A stretch of DNA of 64,000 bases, taken from positions 46,321 to 110,320 of the forward strand of contig JAJNBG010000018.1 in the NCBI GenBank assembly GCA_021155905.1, read 5' to 3'. Origin of the DNA: Bacteroidota bacterium (GTDB lineage Bacteria; Bacteroidota; Bacteroidia; B-17B0; Aurantibacillaceae). How positions within the stretch are numbered: position 1 is the first letter of the stretch; each line of letters opens with the position of its first letter. A program made the translations under genes and the position numbers. Positions 33,245-41,390 of this stretch are shown one piece after another. The notes under the pieces are model-generated. The model searched no databases and was not told the origin of the DNA. It saw only the letters and a list, made by a program, of their open reading frames with translations.

Positions 33245-34477
33245 TTAATTGAATGTGTTATATATTTTTGTGTACCGGTCAATACCCTCATTCAGGGAAA
33301 AAAACTGGTTTGCTGTCCTTTCCGTATTTTCTTTATACAAGTTACTATTTTCTATCAAATCATCGGCAATTTTTCGATAGTCGTTTTGATTAAAGCCGTG
33401 AACAAGAAGACCGCATTGGTTTTCTGTAACAATTTGATCCACATCCCCTATTCCCGAATTGGTAAGCACAGGAATCCCCATTGACAAAAGTTCGCCCATT
33501 TTGGTAGGTGAAGATGCAGATTTTGAAAAAGTCGGTTTTATAAAAAATACAGAAGCAGTTGATAAAGTTATATAATAGGGCATGTCAGATCGCGAAGATG
33601 AAACCACAATTAATTTTTCGGGAGAAACCCCATGTTTTTTTGCAGCAGAGTGCACTAATTGTATATCATCTTTTGTAATGATCAAAAAAATGGCATCTTT
33701 TTTTAAGGATAAAACCTTAAAGAACTCAAGCATTTCATCTGCCATATACCAGGTACCCAGAGATCCTACATAACTTAAAACAAATTTGCCATCCAGTTGC
33801 GGATACTTTGCTTTTAAATCCGACAATTTTTTAGGTTCAATTTTTTTTCGGGAAAAATGAATTAGGTCAACGCAACAGGGAATGACATTAATTTTCTCTT
33901 CCTTAATGCCAAAGTTCCAATCCAGAATGATCGATTTTGCTTTATGAGTGAGTGAAACGATCGCATCAGCTTCCTTTAACATCTCTTTCTCCCGTTTCTT
34001 AAAATAAGAATACAAATAGCCGCCGACTGGATTCGACTTCTTCCAGATGCCTCCTTCGATGCGTTCGTCTGCCCAAAAGCCCCTCATATCAAAAATAAAT
34101 CCAGTGTTAAATTTTCGTTTAGAATAAAGACCAATTAAACCAGACAAGTAACTCCTGCAATGCAATATAGTTTTTAAAGGCTCTTCCTTTAACTTAGCTA
34201 TCGCCAATTTCTTAAGTTCAAAATAGTTTTGAATCTGTGATATAAAAGGTTTTCCCGTTTTATAGAAGCAATAATCCCATGTTATGCCGGCCTCTTTGAC
34301 AATGGATTCAATCACTGTGTGGTATAATTTCCAATTCTCTTTTTTCTCACAGCTTACTATAGAAATTTTATATCCATTTTTCGTTAAACCGACAAGGTAT
34401 GGCAAAACCTGTGACTGCCCTAAAGGATCAGTCATTCCATCAATAGAAACAAACAGAAAGGTTTTATTACTGGTCAT
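33245..34477 (-). CDS. Glycosyltransferase, family 4 type (GT-B)
   Basis: 410-residue predicted cytosolic or membrane-associated glycosyltransferase. N-terminal acceptor domain with FVSIDGMTDPLGQSQVLPYL, a form common in Bacteroidota surface-glycan loci. C-terminal donor domain has VLSYVGSLGTWYMADEM, ISSSRSDMPYYITLSTASVFFIKP and the E-x7-E-like region SPTKMGELLSMGIPVLTNSGIGDVDQIV. Donor and acceptor cannot be assigned. Transcription is leftward toward galE from a 33-bp divergent intergenic region whose minus-strand -7 like box lies 9 bp from the start codon. Confidence 0.85.
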   Translation of the reverse strand: MTSNKTFLFVSIDGMTDPLGQSQVLPYLVGLTKNGYKISIVSCEKKENWKLYHTVIESIVKEAGITWDYCFYKTGKPFISQIQNYFELKKLAIAKLKEEPLKTILHCRSYLSGLIGLYSKRKFNTGFIFDMRGFWADERIEGGIWKKSNPVGGYLYSYFKKREKEMLKEADAIVSLTHKAKSIILDWNFGIKEEKINVIPCCVDLIHFSRKKIEPKKLSDLKAKYPQLDGKFVLSYVGSLGTWYMADEMLEFFKVLSLKKDAIFLIITKDDIQLVHSAAKKHGVSPEKLIVVSSSRSDMPYYITLSTASVFFIKPTFSKSASSPTKMGELLSMGIPVLTNSGIGDVDQIVTENQCGLLVHGFNQNDYRKIADDLIENSNLYKENTERTANQFFSLNEGIDRYTKIYNTFN

Positions 34478-34486
34478 AAATTGAAG

Positions 34487-34494
34487 TAAAAATA
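34487..34494 (-). promoter_or_regulatory. -7 like box of the GT4-galE-AAA transcript
   Basis: Minus-strand TATTTTTA (one mismatch to TAnnTTTG), 9 bp from the ATG at 34477. With its mirror copy at 34496-34503 it forms a perfect 17-bp palindrome, TAAAAATAGTATTTTTA, counting the central G as the axis. Confidence 0.4.
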
Positions 34495-34495
34495 G

Positions 34496-34503
34496 TATTT
34501 TTA
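34496..34503 (+). promoter_or_regulatory. -7 like box of the multi-pass membrane protein gene
   Basis: Plus-strand TATTTTTA, 7 bp from the ATG at 34511. Start of transcription would coincide with or nearly touch the initiation codon, giving a leaderless message. Confidence 0.4.
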
Positions 34504-34510
34504 TGCTTGC

Positions 34511-35851
34511 ATGAACCCATTGTTAAGTGTTTTTGATCTTTTGTTAACGCCTTTTTATATAATCGGTGCTTATATTTATGCTTATTGGGTGACTAAAAAA
34601 AATATCCGCGAAAAACCGGAATACGCCTATTTTACAAAAGGCTTAATGGTTAGAATTTTTGGGGCAATTGCAATTGGTGTAGTTTATTTTTTTTACTACG
34701 ATGGAGGCGATACCACAAATTATTACCAAACGTCTTCTGCATATGCTAAATTGTTCCTGAAAGACCAGGATGATTTTTGGATTGGATGGCTTGGCGACGG
34801 AAGTAAACACTATTTTACTTTTAATGAAAGTACAGGTTATCCTGTATATACACCAAAAGATCACCATTCATTTTTTGTAGTGCGGTTATTAATTCCAATA
34901 GTAACACTGGGTTTCCATTCCTATTTCTCCACTGCCGTTTTAGTAGCCTGTTTTACCTACGGAGGCATGTGGAAATTATACCAAACTTTTTTAATGGAAT
35001 TTCCAAATTTGAAAAAAGAATTCGCGATCGCCTGTTTATTTATACCTTCCTGTGTTTTCTGGGGCTCTGGATTAATGAAAGACTCATTTACGCTCTCCGC
35101 CGTCGGCTGGTTTACTTATGCGTTCTATCATTTTTTTATTAAAAAACAACGAAAGCTCTCTTATGGATTGTACCTATTTATGTCAGGTTTCATAATTTTG
35201 GCGATTAAACCGTATATCTTTTTTGCTTTGCTACCTGGTTCCATTTTATGGCTGAGCAATAATATGGTCAAAAAAATAAATCATGGTTTTATTAGATTAA
35301 TAGCATCGCCGGTAATTTTGGGCATTGGAGTACTTACAGGTTATATCGCCCTTGATAAAATGGGGGACAATTTGGGACAATATAAACTTGATACGGTTTT
35401 AGATAAGGCTGTGGTTACCCAAAAAGACATGAAGGCGGAATATTATGGCGGCAAAACCTATGACATTGGAGATTTTGATGCAAGTATAATAGGAATTATT
35501 TCAAAAGCTCCAATTGCTATTTTCTCGGGTATTTTCAGGCCTGGAATATGGGATGTTAAAAACCCTGTAATGCTAATTTCTTCACTGGAAAACAGTTATC
35601 TACTTTTTCTGACTGTATTTCTATTATTTAAGCTAAAGTTCCTTGGCTTCTTTACACTGATCAGGAAAAACCCTATGTTGCTCTTTTGTATGTTATTTTC
35701 CCTGTTTTTTGCCTTTTCAGTAGGATTAACAGTAGCCAATTTTGGCTCTTTAGTAAGATTACGGATTCCTGAACTTCCTTTTTTTGTAGCCGGAATATTT
35801 ATGTTAAGACATTTATATGAGCAGCAAAGCGGCGTTAAAATGAAATTTTAA
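34511..35851 (+). CDS. Multi-pass inner-membrane protein of the glycan locus
   Basis: 446 residues with roughly nine to ten transmembrane helices (starting SVFDLLLTPFYIIGAYIYAYWV) and a larger periplasmic loop near 70-115 (YDGGDTTNYYQTSSAYAKLF, then WIGWLGDGSKHYFTF). The D-G-G-D-T-x-x-Y motif just after helix 2 recalls membrane glycosyltransferases and polymerases (GT-C/Wzy-like), in which an acidic residue in the first loop is catalytic. I do not recognise a named family. Candidates are a polysaccharide polymerase or a lipid-linked-sugar glycosyltransferase. It lies between two glycan-related genes and converges with the transglutaminase-like gene. Confidence 0.7.
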   Translation: MNPLLSVFDLLLTPFYIIGAYIYAYWVTKKNIREKPEYAYFTKGLMVRIFGAIAIGVVYFFYYDGGDTTNYYQTSSAYAKLFLKDQDDFWIGWLGDGSKHYFTFNESTGYPVYTPKDHHSFFVVRLLIPIVTLGFHSYFSTAVLVACFTYGGMWKLYQTFLMEFPNLKKEFAIACLFIPSCVFWGSGLMKDSFTLSAVGWFTYAFYHFFIKKQRKLSYGLYLFMSGFIILAIKPYIFFALLPGSILWLSNNMVKKINHGFIRLIASPVILGIGVLTGYIALDKMGDNLGQYKLDTVLDKAVVTQKDMKAEYYGGKTYDIGDFDASIIGIISKAPIAIFSGIFRPGIWDVKNPVMLISSLENSYLLFLTVFLLFKLKFLGFFTLIRKNPMLLFCMLFSLFFAFSVGLTVANFGSLVRLRIPELPFFVAGIFMLRHLYEQQSGVKMKF

Positions 35852-35880
35852 CGATTCGAAAGAATTACAACATAATTGAT

Positions 35881-36717
35881 TTAATTCTCAGATGAATTTT
35901 TGTACCCGTTTTTAATGCTTCTTTCCTTTGAAAAAGAAAGCACAAACAGAAAAAGGAATATGAGCGGAAGCACATACATTAAAAAAAGAGTTCCATTATG
36001 GAATAGCAACATATTTTTTGCGGGAAATTCATTAACCTTCCCATACTCTACTTTTTCAAGGATTTTATTAAAAACGGGTCTACTCAATTTTCCTTCATAA
36101 GCAACATATAAAGAATCTTTATTCATTAAATAATAATCAAGGCTCAAATGGTGGTTGACAATTTTATTCCATTCAGGTTCTTTGGTAACATCATGCAAAT
36201 GCCATTTTCCATCATACTTTATTTCGCTGAGAAAGTGCCCGGGCCCTTCTTTATAGCCCAAACCGACTGTTCTAAAAGTAATACCTTTTTTTCTTAAGAC
36301 GTCTAAAAGAACTATCGTTTGCTGACTGCACAATCCATCTCCATGTTTTAACAGATCATCCGGTTTTACAATAGCTGAAAAATGTGGCCAGAATAGTTTT
36401 CCAGCCAAATAAGCAATCCAGTTATCTGTAATGGAATAAGTAGCTAAACCATGATAAAATCTGTTTTTTACAAAATCGCTGGCCGTCTGAACATATAAAG
36501 CCGTGTCGAATATATCGGACGTTAGTCGCATCTTGTATATACTATCAATTCCATAAATAAGCTTCTGAGAGTTATCAAAACGAATCAGTTCCGGCTTAAA
36601 TAATTCATTCTTTGTTTTTGAAGATTCACTGACAGCCTTTTTAATAAAAACGGGAGTAACACTTAATACAAATAGAATACCGTATGCAAATATTTTAAAT
36701 TTTAGATTTTTAGCCAC
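35881..36717 (-). CDS. Membrane-anchored transglutaminase-like protein
   Basis: 278 residues. An N-terminal transmembrane or signal segment (about 7-25), an extracytoplasmic domain, and a C-terminal transmembrane helix (about 242-265) followed by a basic tail. The domain has a plausible transglutaminase-core triad: Cys130 in DGLCSQQT, His161 in GPGHFLSEI and Asp176 in KWHLHDVTKEP, in the order and spacing of that fold. Such domains cleave or cross-link amide bonds in proteins or peptidoglycan. The substrate is unknown. It is divergent from hisH and may be a passenger in the glycan locus. Confidence 0.72.
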   Translation of the reverse strand: MAKNLKFKIFAYGILFVLSVTPVFIKKAVSESSKTKNELFKPELIRFDNSQKLIYGIDSIYKMRLTSDIFDTALYVQTASDFVKNRFYHGLATYSITDNWIAYLAGKLFWPHFSAIVKPDDLLKHGDGLCSQQTIVLLDVLRKKGITFRTVGLGYKEGPGHFLSEIKYDGKWHLHDVTKEPEWNKIVNHHLSLDYYLMNKDSLYVAYEGKLSRPVFNKILEKVEYGKVNEFPAKNMLLFHNGTLFLMYVLPLIFLFLFVLSFSKERSIKNGYKNSSEN

Positions 36718-36800
36718 AAAGAATAAATAGCCTACTAAAATAAGGTTTTATTCTTGAAATTTTCTATATTTAAGTTAAATCTAGCGGAAAAATTGATGGA

Positions 36801-37421
36801 ATGAGTGACCAAATTGTTATAATCGATTACGGCGTAGGGAACATCAACTCTATTAAAAAGAAACTAAACTTATTTAATAAAAAAATAATTGTATCCAAAA
36901 ATCCTATTGAAATAAACGATTCCTCTAAAATCATCTTACCCGGTGTTGGTCATTTTAGCAAAGCCATGGAAAGTCTAAGGGAGCTGAATTTAATAGAATG
37001 TTTAAATAAGGCTGTGCTAATTGATAAAAAACCTGTATTGGGCATTTGTTTGGGCATGCAATTAATGGCGCTAAAAAGTGAGGAAGGTGATGTGAATGGT
37101 TTAGGATGGATAAATGCTGAAGTAGTAAAGTTTAAAATGGCAGACAAATTACGCTACAAAGTTCCGCACTTAGGTTGGAACACTATACAATTTTCAAAAA
37201 AAAGCAAATTAATCGAAGGAGTTCCCGATTCCTCTGAATTCTATTTTTCTCATTCATATCACTTAATAAACTCGGATAAAAGCATAGTTTTAAACGAAAC
37301 AGAGTATGAATATAAATTTATATCTGCAATTGAATCGGAAAATATATACGGCGTTCAGTATCATCCTGAAAAAAGCTATAAAGCAGGCGAAATGATTCTG
37401 AAAAATTTTATTAATTTATAA
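36801..37421 (+). CDS. hisH: HisH-type glutamine amidotransferase subunit (sugar-modification paralog)
   Basis: Class I glutaminase that releases ammonia from glutamine for its HisF partner. 206 residues with the triad visible: C83 in GICLGMQL, and H188/E190 in YHPEKS near the C-terminus. DYGVGNINSI and LPGVGHF are family signatures. The downstream partner lacks the cyclase Asp and a WbpG-like enzyme follows, so this copy most likely serves sugar amidination in surface-glycan synthesis rather than histidine synthesis. It is followed by hisF after 1 bp. The coding strand is noticeably AT-rich. Confidence 0.88.
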   Translation: MSDQIVIIDYGVGNINSIKKKLNLFNKKIIVSKNPIEINDSSKIILPGVGHFSKAMESLRELNLIECLNKAVLIDKKPVLGICLGMQLMALKSEEGDVNGLGWINAEVVKFKMADKLRYKVPHLGWNTIQFSKKSKLIEGVPDSSEFYFSHSYHLINSDKSIVLNETEYEYKFISAIESENIYGVQYHPEKSYKAGEMILKNFINL

Positions 37422-37422
37422 C

Positions 37423-38181
37423 ATGTTCAGACCCCGAATTATTCCGGTATTATTACTCCAAAACAATTCCCTGATAAAATCGAAACGATTTACAGACTTC
37501 AGATATATCGGAGACCCCATTCACACAGTAAAAATATTTAACGATTTGCAGGTAAATGAATTAATTTTTTTAGATATCAATGCTACAATTGAAAAAAGAT
37601 GTATTTCGATTGATTTAATAAAGACAATAGGAGAAGAAGCCAGCATGCCTTTTGCCGTTGGAGGTGGAATTAGAACAATTGAAAACATTAAAAAAATAAT
37701 CGCAAATGGTGCCGAAAAAGTAATAATTGGAAGCTATGCTGCTGAAAAACCTGACTTTATAAAGGAAGCATCCGAGCGTTTTGGTTCATCTGCGATTTCC
37801 GTATGTTTGGATGTTAAAAAAAATTTCTTTGGTAAAGAATATGCGTGGACCCGGAATGGCAAAAAATCTACCGGAATCACCCCCGAAACATTTGCTAAAC
37901 TAATGGAAGAAAATGGTGCCGGCGAAATTATCATTCAGTCAATTGAGAAGGATGGCTTAATGACCGGATACGATATAGATTTAATAAAAAAAATATCGTC
38001 ATCGGTAACAATTCCGGTAATTGCATTGGGCGGCGCTGGTAATTTGAGTCATTTAAAAGAAGCTTACTTAAACGGTTTAGCGAGTGGTTTGGCCGCCGGA
38101 AGCTTATTTGTCTTTCAAGGAAAAAAACATGGTGTGCTAATTAACTATCCGGATAAAAATGAACTGAAGTTTGATACTTGA
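37423..38181 (+). CDS. hisF: HisF-like synthase subunit lacking Asp11 (sugar-modification paralog)
   Basis: 252-residue TIM barrel of the HisF family. In histidine-pathway HisF the catalytic acids are Asp11 and Asp130. Here residue 11 is Leu (RIIPVLLLQNN instead of RIIPCLDV), whereas Asp130 is kept in SVCLDVKKN. Phosphate-binding loops VGGGIRTIENI and ALGGAGNLSHL are intact. The change fits the HisF2 paralogs of O-antigen loci, which pass ammonia from HisH to an N-acetyl-sugar amidotransferase. The N-terminal RFTDFRYIGDPIHTVKIFND also resembles that branch. It is tightly packed between hisH and the wbpG-like gene. Confidence 0.88.
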   Translation: MFRPRIIPVLLLQNNSLIKSKRFTDFRYIGDPIHTVKIFNDLQVNELIFLDINATIEKRCISIDLIKTIGEEASMPFAVGGGIRTIENIKKIIANGAEKVIIGSYAAEKPDFIKEASERFGSSAISVCLDVKKNFFGKEYAWTRNGKKSTGITPETFAKLMEENGAGEIIIQSIEKDGLMTGYDIDLIKKISSSVTIPVIALGGAGNLSHLKEAYLNGLASGLAAGSLFVFQGKKHGVLINYPDKNELKFDT

Positions 38182-38210
38182 AAAAAAAAATGTATCTTCA
38201 GTTCTGTACT

Positions 38211-39344
38211 ATGCCTCAAAGAGATTATCAAATTTGTACCCGTTGCGTAATGGACACCACTGATTTAGAAATTATTTTTAATTCAGAAGGTGAATGTAAT
38301 CTATGTACGGAATTTCTTAATACAAGATTGAGATATAGTTACCAGGGTCCGCATAGCGACCTTAAATTCAATACGCTTTTAACCGAAATTAAAGACGCTG
38401 GTAAAGGAAAGGAATACGATTGTATTGTTGGCCTGAGTGGTGGCATCGATAGCAGCTATGTTGCTTACATATGCAAAAAAGAAGGTCTAAGAGTTTTAGG
38501 CGTACATGTTGATAACGGATGGAATTCTGAAGAGGCTGTTATCAATATCAAAAACATTGCGCAAAAACTACAAATTGATTACGAAAGTTATGTGCTCGAT
38601 TGGGATGAATTTAAAGACTTACAATTAGCTTTTCTAAAAGCGTCTGTCCCTGAAGCTGAAACGCCAACAGACATAGCCTTATTAGCTGCATTGCATGAAA
38701 TAGCCTCTAAATACGGCGTGAAGCATATTATCAGTGGTGGCAATTTTGCTACCGAAGGAATTCTACCAAAATTATGGCATTATGATGCGAAAGATTTAAA
38801 ATACTTTAAAGCCATACAAAAAACCTTTGGAACAAAACCTATAAGAAAAGTTCCCCTCTTCGGATTTTGGAAAGAAATCTATTATAAGCTGGTAAAGAAA
38901 ATCAAAATGATATATTTACTAAATTATATTCCCTATTCTAAAGCAGAAGCAATAGACGTGCTAAAGAGAGAAATTGACTGGCGAGATTATGGAGGTAAAC
39001 ACCATGAGTCGGTGTACACTAAATTTATACAGTCTTATTACTTGTATACTAAATTTGGAATAGACTATAGACGCGCAACATTATCCTCTCAAATCTGTGC
39101 AGGAAGTATCACCAGGGAAAAAGCACTGGAACAACTTCAGAAAAAGCCATTTAACGAAGCATCCATAAAATCGGAAAAAGAATACATTGCAAAAAAATTA
39201 GGGACTACATATGAAGAGCTTGAGGCTATCTTGGCCTTAAAACCAAAGTGGTATCATCATTATCCCAATAATGAAAAGAAGCTGGCAATGATTTATGATG
39301 TCTACCGGAAATTATTCAAGAAAGATAAACTTGGCAATTTTTAA
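38211..39344 (+). CDS. N-acetyl sugar amidotransferase (WbpG/PseA family)
   Basis: ATP-dependent PP-loop enzyme that converts an N-acetyl group on a nucleotide sugar into an acetamidino group, using ammonia from HisH/HisF. The start at 38211 gives MPQRDYQICTRCVMDTT, the usual N-terminus; ATG 38190 is an in-frame alternative. Zinc-type Cys pairs C-T-R-C and C-N-L-C lie in the first 40 residues, the PP-loop is VGLSGGIDSSYVA, and IISGGNFATEG and YGGKHHESVYTKFIQ are family blocks. About 377 residues, full length. Known relatives act in Pseudomonas O5 B-band LPS (WbpG) and in flagellar pseudaminic/legionaminic derivatives (PseA/PtmG). The sugar here is unknown. Confidence 0.88.
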   Translation: MPQRDYQICTRCVMDTTDLEIIFNSEGECNLCTEFLNTRLRYSYQGPHSDLKFNTLLTEIKDAGKGKEYDCIVGLSGGIDSSYVAYICKKEGLRVLGVHVDNGWNSEEAVINIKNIAQKLQIDYESYVLDWDEFKDLQLAFLKASVPEAETPTDIALLAALHEIASKYGVKHIISGGNFATEGILPKLWHYDAKDLKYFKAIQKTFGTKPIRKVPLFGFWKEIYYKLVKKIKMIYLLNYIPYSKAEAIDVLKREIDWRDYGGKHHESVYTKFIQSYYLYTKFGIDYRRATLSSQICAGSITREKALEQLQKKPFNEASIKSEKEYIAKKLGTTYEELEAILALKPKWYHHYPNNEKKLAMIYDVYRKLFKKDKLGNF

Positions 39345-39345
39345 A

Positions 39346-40239
39346 TTAAAACTTAAGCAACAAATGTTTTATAATTGCTACACTTCTACGCGTGAACAAT
39401 TCCTTAGGATTTAAGCGAATAGCTCTAACCCAAAGCAAAAATGCATCTGTTTTAGATTTGTTAGCTGCAAAATTCACTGCTGCCAACGAACTCATATGGG
39501 CATCTACAAGTTTCACTTTCCTGGGATATTTCTCACTAATTATTTGATCGCCTTCCAAACATTTTACAATAGCAGCTCTACGATTCAATAATTGCTGCGG
39601 ATCAAAAATGCGTGTACTCCTTGTTGAGTGCTCAACTAAATAAGATGAAGGTGTATCTTTCAAATGCAATTGGTAACGACATGCCATTCGAATAAAATAC
39701 TCCCAATCTTCGCTAAGCATAAGGGCACGCGACTCATTAAATAAATTTAGTTGACCAATATCTTTTCTAACAAATAAACTATTAACGTGCAATGAGCATC
39801 CAACGAAGATATCGTCGGGCAATGTTTGCGGTAATTTATTCTTTCTAAAAGCTTTTTTTTCTCTATCACCCCAGTTAAAATTCAAGTGCACCAACTCCGG
39901 GTAATCTTCTGTCTGAATAAATTCAAAAGCATTCTGCAAATGATCTTTTTCATAAAAGTCGTCAGAGTCCAGGAAACCAATGTAATTGCCTTTTGCTTTT
40001 AAAATGCCAAAATTACGTGCATGAGCCACGCCTTTATTCTCCGTCTTGAAATATGAAATTTTATTAGAATTAATTTTAGCAACAACTTCACTCGTATCAT
40101 CAATACTTCCATCATCTGCGATGATGATCTCAAAGTCCTGAAATTCCTGATCAAGCACGGTTTGCAGGGTCTCTGCAATAAGGCGGGCCCGGTTATATGT
40201 TGGAATAATAATTGTGAAAAAAGGACGGTCGTTATTCAT
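39346..40239 (-). CDS. Glycosyltransferase family 2
   Basis: GT-A glycosyltransferase of 297 residues. N-terminal FFTIIIPTYNRARLIAETLQTVLDQ, then DFEIIIADDGSIDDT and the metal-binding D-x-D equivalent YIGFLDSDDFY. The second half includes LMLSEDWEYFIRMACRY, a common acceptor-side E-D-W motif. Inverting transfer from an NDP-sugar is expected; the linkage cannot be told. Last gene of the leftward train, overlapping the upstream GT4 gene by 8 bp and meeting the wbpG-like gene tail-to-tail with 1 bp between them. Confidence 0.88.
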   Translation of the reverse strand: MNNDRPFFTIIIPTYNRARLIAETLQTVLDQEFQDFEIIIADDGSIDDTSEVVAKINSNKISYFKTENKGVAHARNFGILKAKGNYIGFLDSDDFYEKDHLQNAFEFIQTEDYPELVHLNFNWGDREKKAFRKNKLPQTLPDDIFVGCSLHVNSLFVRKDIGQLNLFNESRALMLSEDWEYFIRMACRYQLHLKDTPSSYLVEHSTRSTRIFDPQQLLNRRAAIVKCLEGDQIISEKYPRKVKLVDAHMSSLAAVNFAANKSKTDAFLLWVRAIRLNPKELFTRRSVAIIKHLLLKF

Positions 40240-41335
40240 ACATAGACTGAATTAATTGTTCGTGCATATAAAAAACTCTATTAATATCAAACTTATTATA
40301 AACAGTACTTTTTAAAGAAGTCCCCAATTTCAAAAGATAAGACTTATCGTTATATAACTTTTCAAGTTGATCATATAATTCAGTTCGGGTATTTTTCTTA
40401 TCAATTAATATCCCATTTTCACCATTAATGATATAGTCACTGAAATCGCCGACATTATCGCAAACTATAACTGGTTTGCTAAGTATACCTGCCTCCTTTG
40501 GCATATGGCAGCTAGCCTCCGAATTAGACACATGTATTAAAAGATCGGATGACGCAATATAATCTTCTATATTCGCTTTATGCCCTAACATAAAAATATT
40601 AGATAGCATATTACGGCTAGCAATTAGCTTTTTTAGTTTTCCCTCTTCTGAACCACTTCCTAAAATTAGTAATTTTACATCTAATCCTTTTCCAACTAAG
40701 TCACTAACCGTGTTAACAGCTATATCATTTCTTTTAATTGGAATTAATCGGCCCGCAATAGTTATCAAAAGACTTGAATTGAATTCTCCTCTAATCTTAG
40801 CGACATTGGCGAAATTAGGTTTTGGTAAAAAATCAAAATTATATCCAAGAGGAATTAAAGATACTTTCTCAGGGTCAGCCTTTTCTACTTCGATTATTTG
40901 TCGCCGGGAAAACTCAGAGATAACAATGATCTTTCTTGCGAATCTATTTATTAACCTGTCAAGCAATTTTTCCTTTCTTGACCCATACAAATAGACGCTA
41001 TCTGAATGATGTCTGTATATAATAAACCTGGTTTTCGTAAAATACTGGACAAGTATGGAGATTTTACTGGATTGTTGTAAATTAGAATACGCAACATCAA
41101 TCTTATTCCTTTTACAAAAAGCCACTAAAAACTGAACCTGTTTCAAAAAACTTTTTTTCACTTCAGCACCGACTGAAAATGAATGAACGCCGAGCTTTTC
41201 AGAATTTTCGTGCAATTTACCTTTCTCTTCGTGAGTCAATAAAAAAACCGTGTGTTTCTTTTCTATGAAAACATACATCAGCGACTCAAGGTCTTTAGCT
41301 GGAAGATTAGTTGGATGATAAATTAAAATATTCAT
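40232..41335 (-). CDS. Glycosyltransferase family 4
   Basis: 367-residue GT-B retaining-type glycosyltransferase. N-terminal domain with LIYHPTNLPAKDLESLMYV; middle RFIIYRHHSDSVYLYGSR and IVISEFSRRQI. C-terminal nucleotide-binding domain has LITIAGRLIPIKRNDIAVN, LLILGSGSEEGKLKKLI, FMLGHKANIEDYIASSDLLIHVS and SEASCHMPKEAGILSKPVIV (E-x7-E). Part of the long leftward glycan operon. Donor sugar unknown. Confidence 0.88.
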   Translation of the reverse strand: MNILIYHPTNLPAKDLESLMYVFIEKKHTVFLLTHEEKGKLHENSEKLGVHSFSVGAEVKKSFLKQVQFLVAFCKRNKIDVAYSNLQQSSKISILVQYFTKTRFIIYRHHSDSVYLYGSRKEKLLDRLINRFARKIIVISEFSRRQIIEVEKADPEKVSLIPLGYNFDFLPKPNFANVAKIRGEFNSSLLITIAGRLIPIKRNDIAVNTVSDLVGKGLDVKLLILGSGSEEGKLKKLIASRNMLSNIFMLGHKANIEDYIASSDLLIHVSNSEASCHMPKEAGILSKPVIVCDNVGDFSDYIINGENGILIDKKNTRTELYDQLEKLYNDKSYLLKLGTSLKSTVYNKFDINRVFYMHEQLIQSMYE

Positions 41336-41390
41336 AAACTATAATTTCTGTCTATGCTTTACAGCAATTGTCTGTTAACCGGCAACGGTT

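Noticed and set aside
36801..38181. hisH/hisF as part of a histidine operon
   Set aside because: No other his genes are adjacent, Asp11 is missing in HisF, and a WbpG-like gene follows directly.
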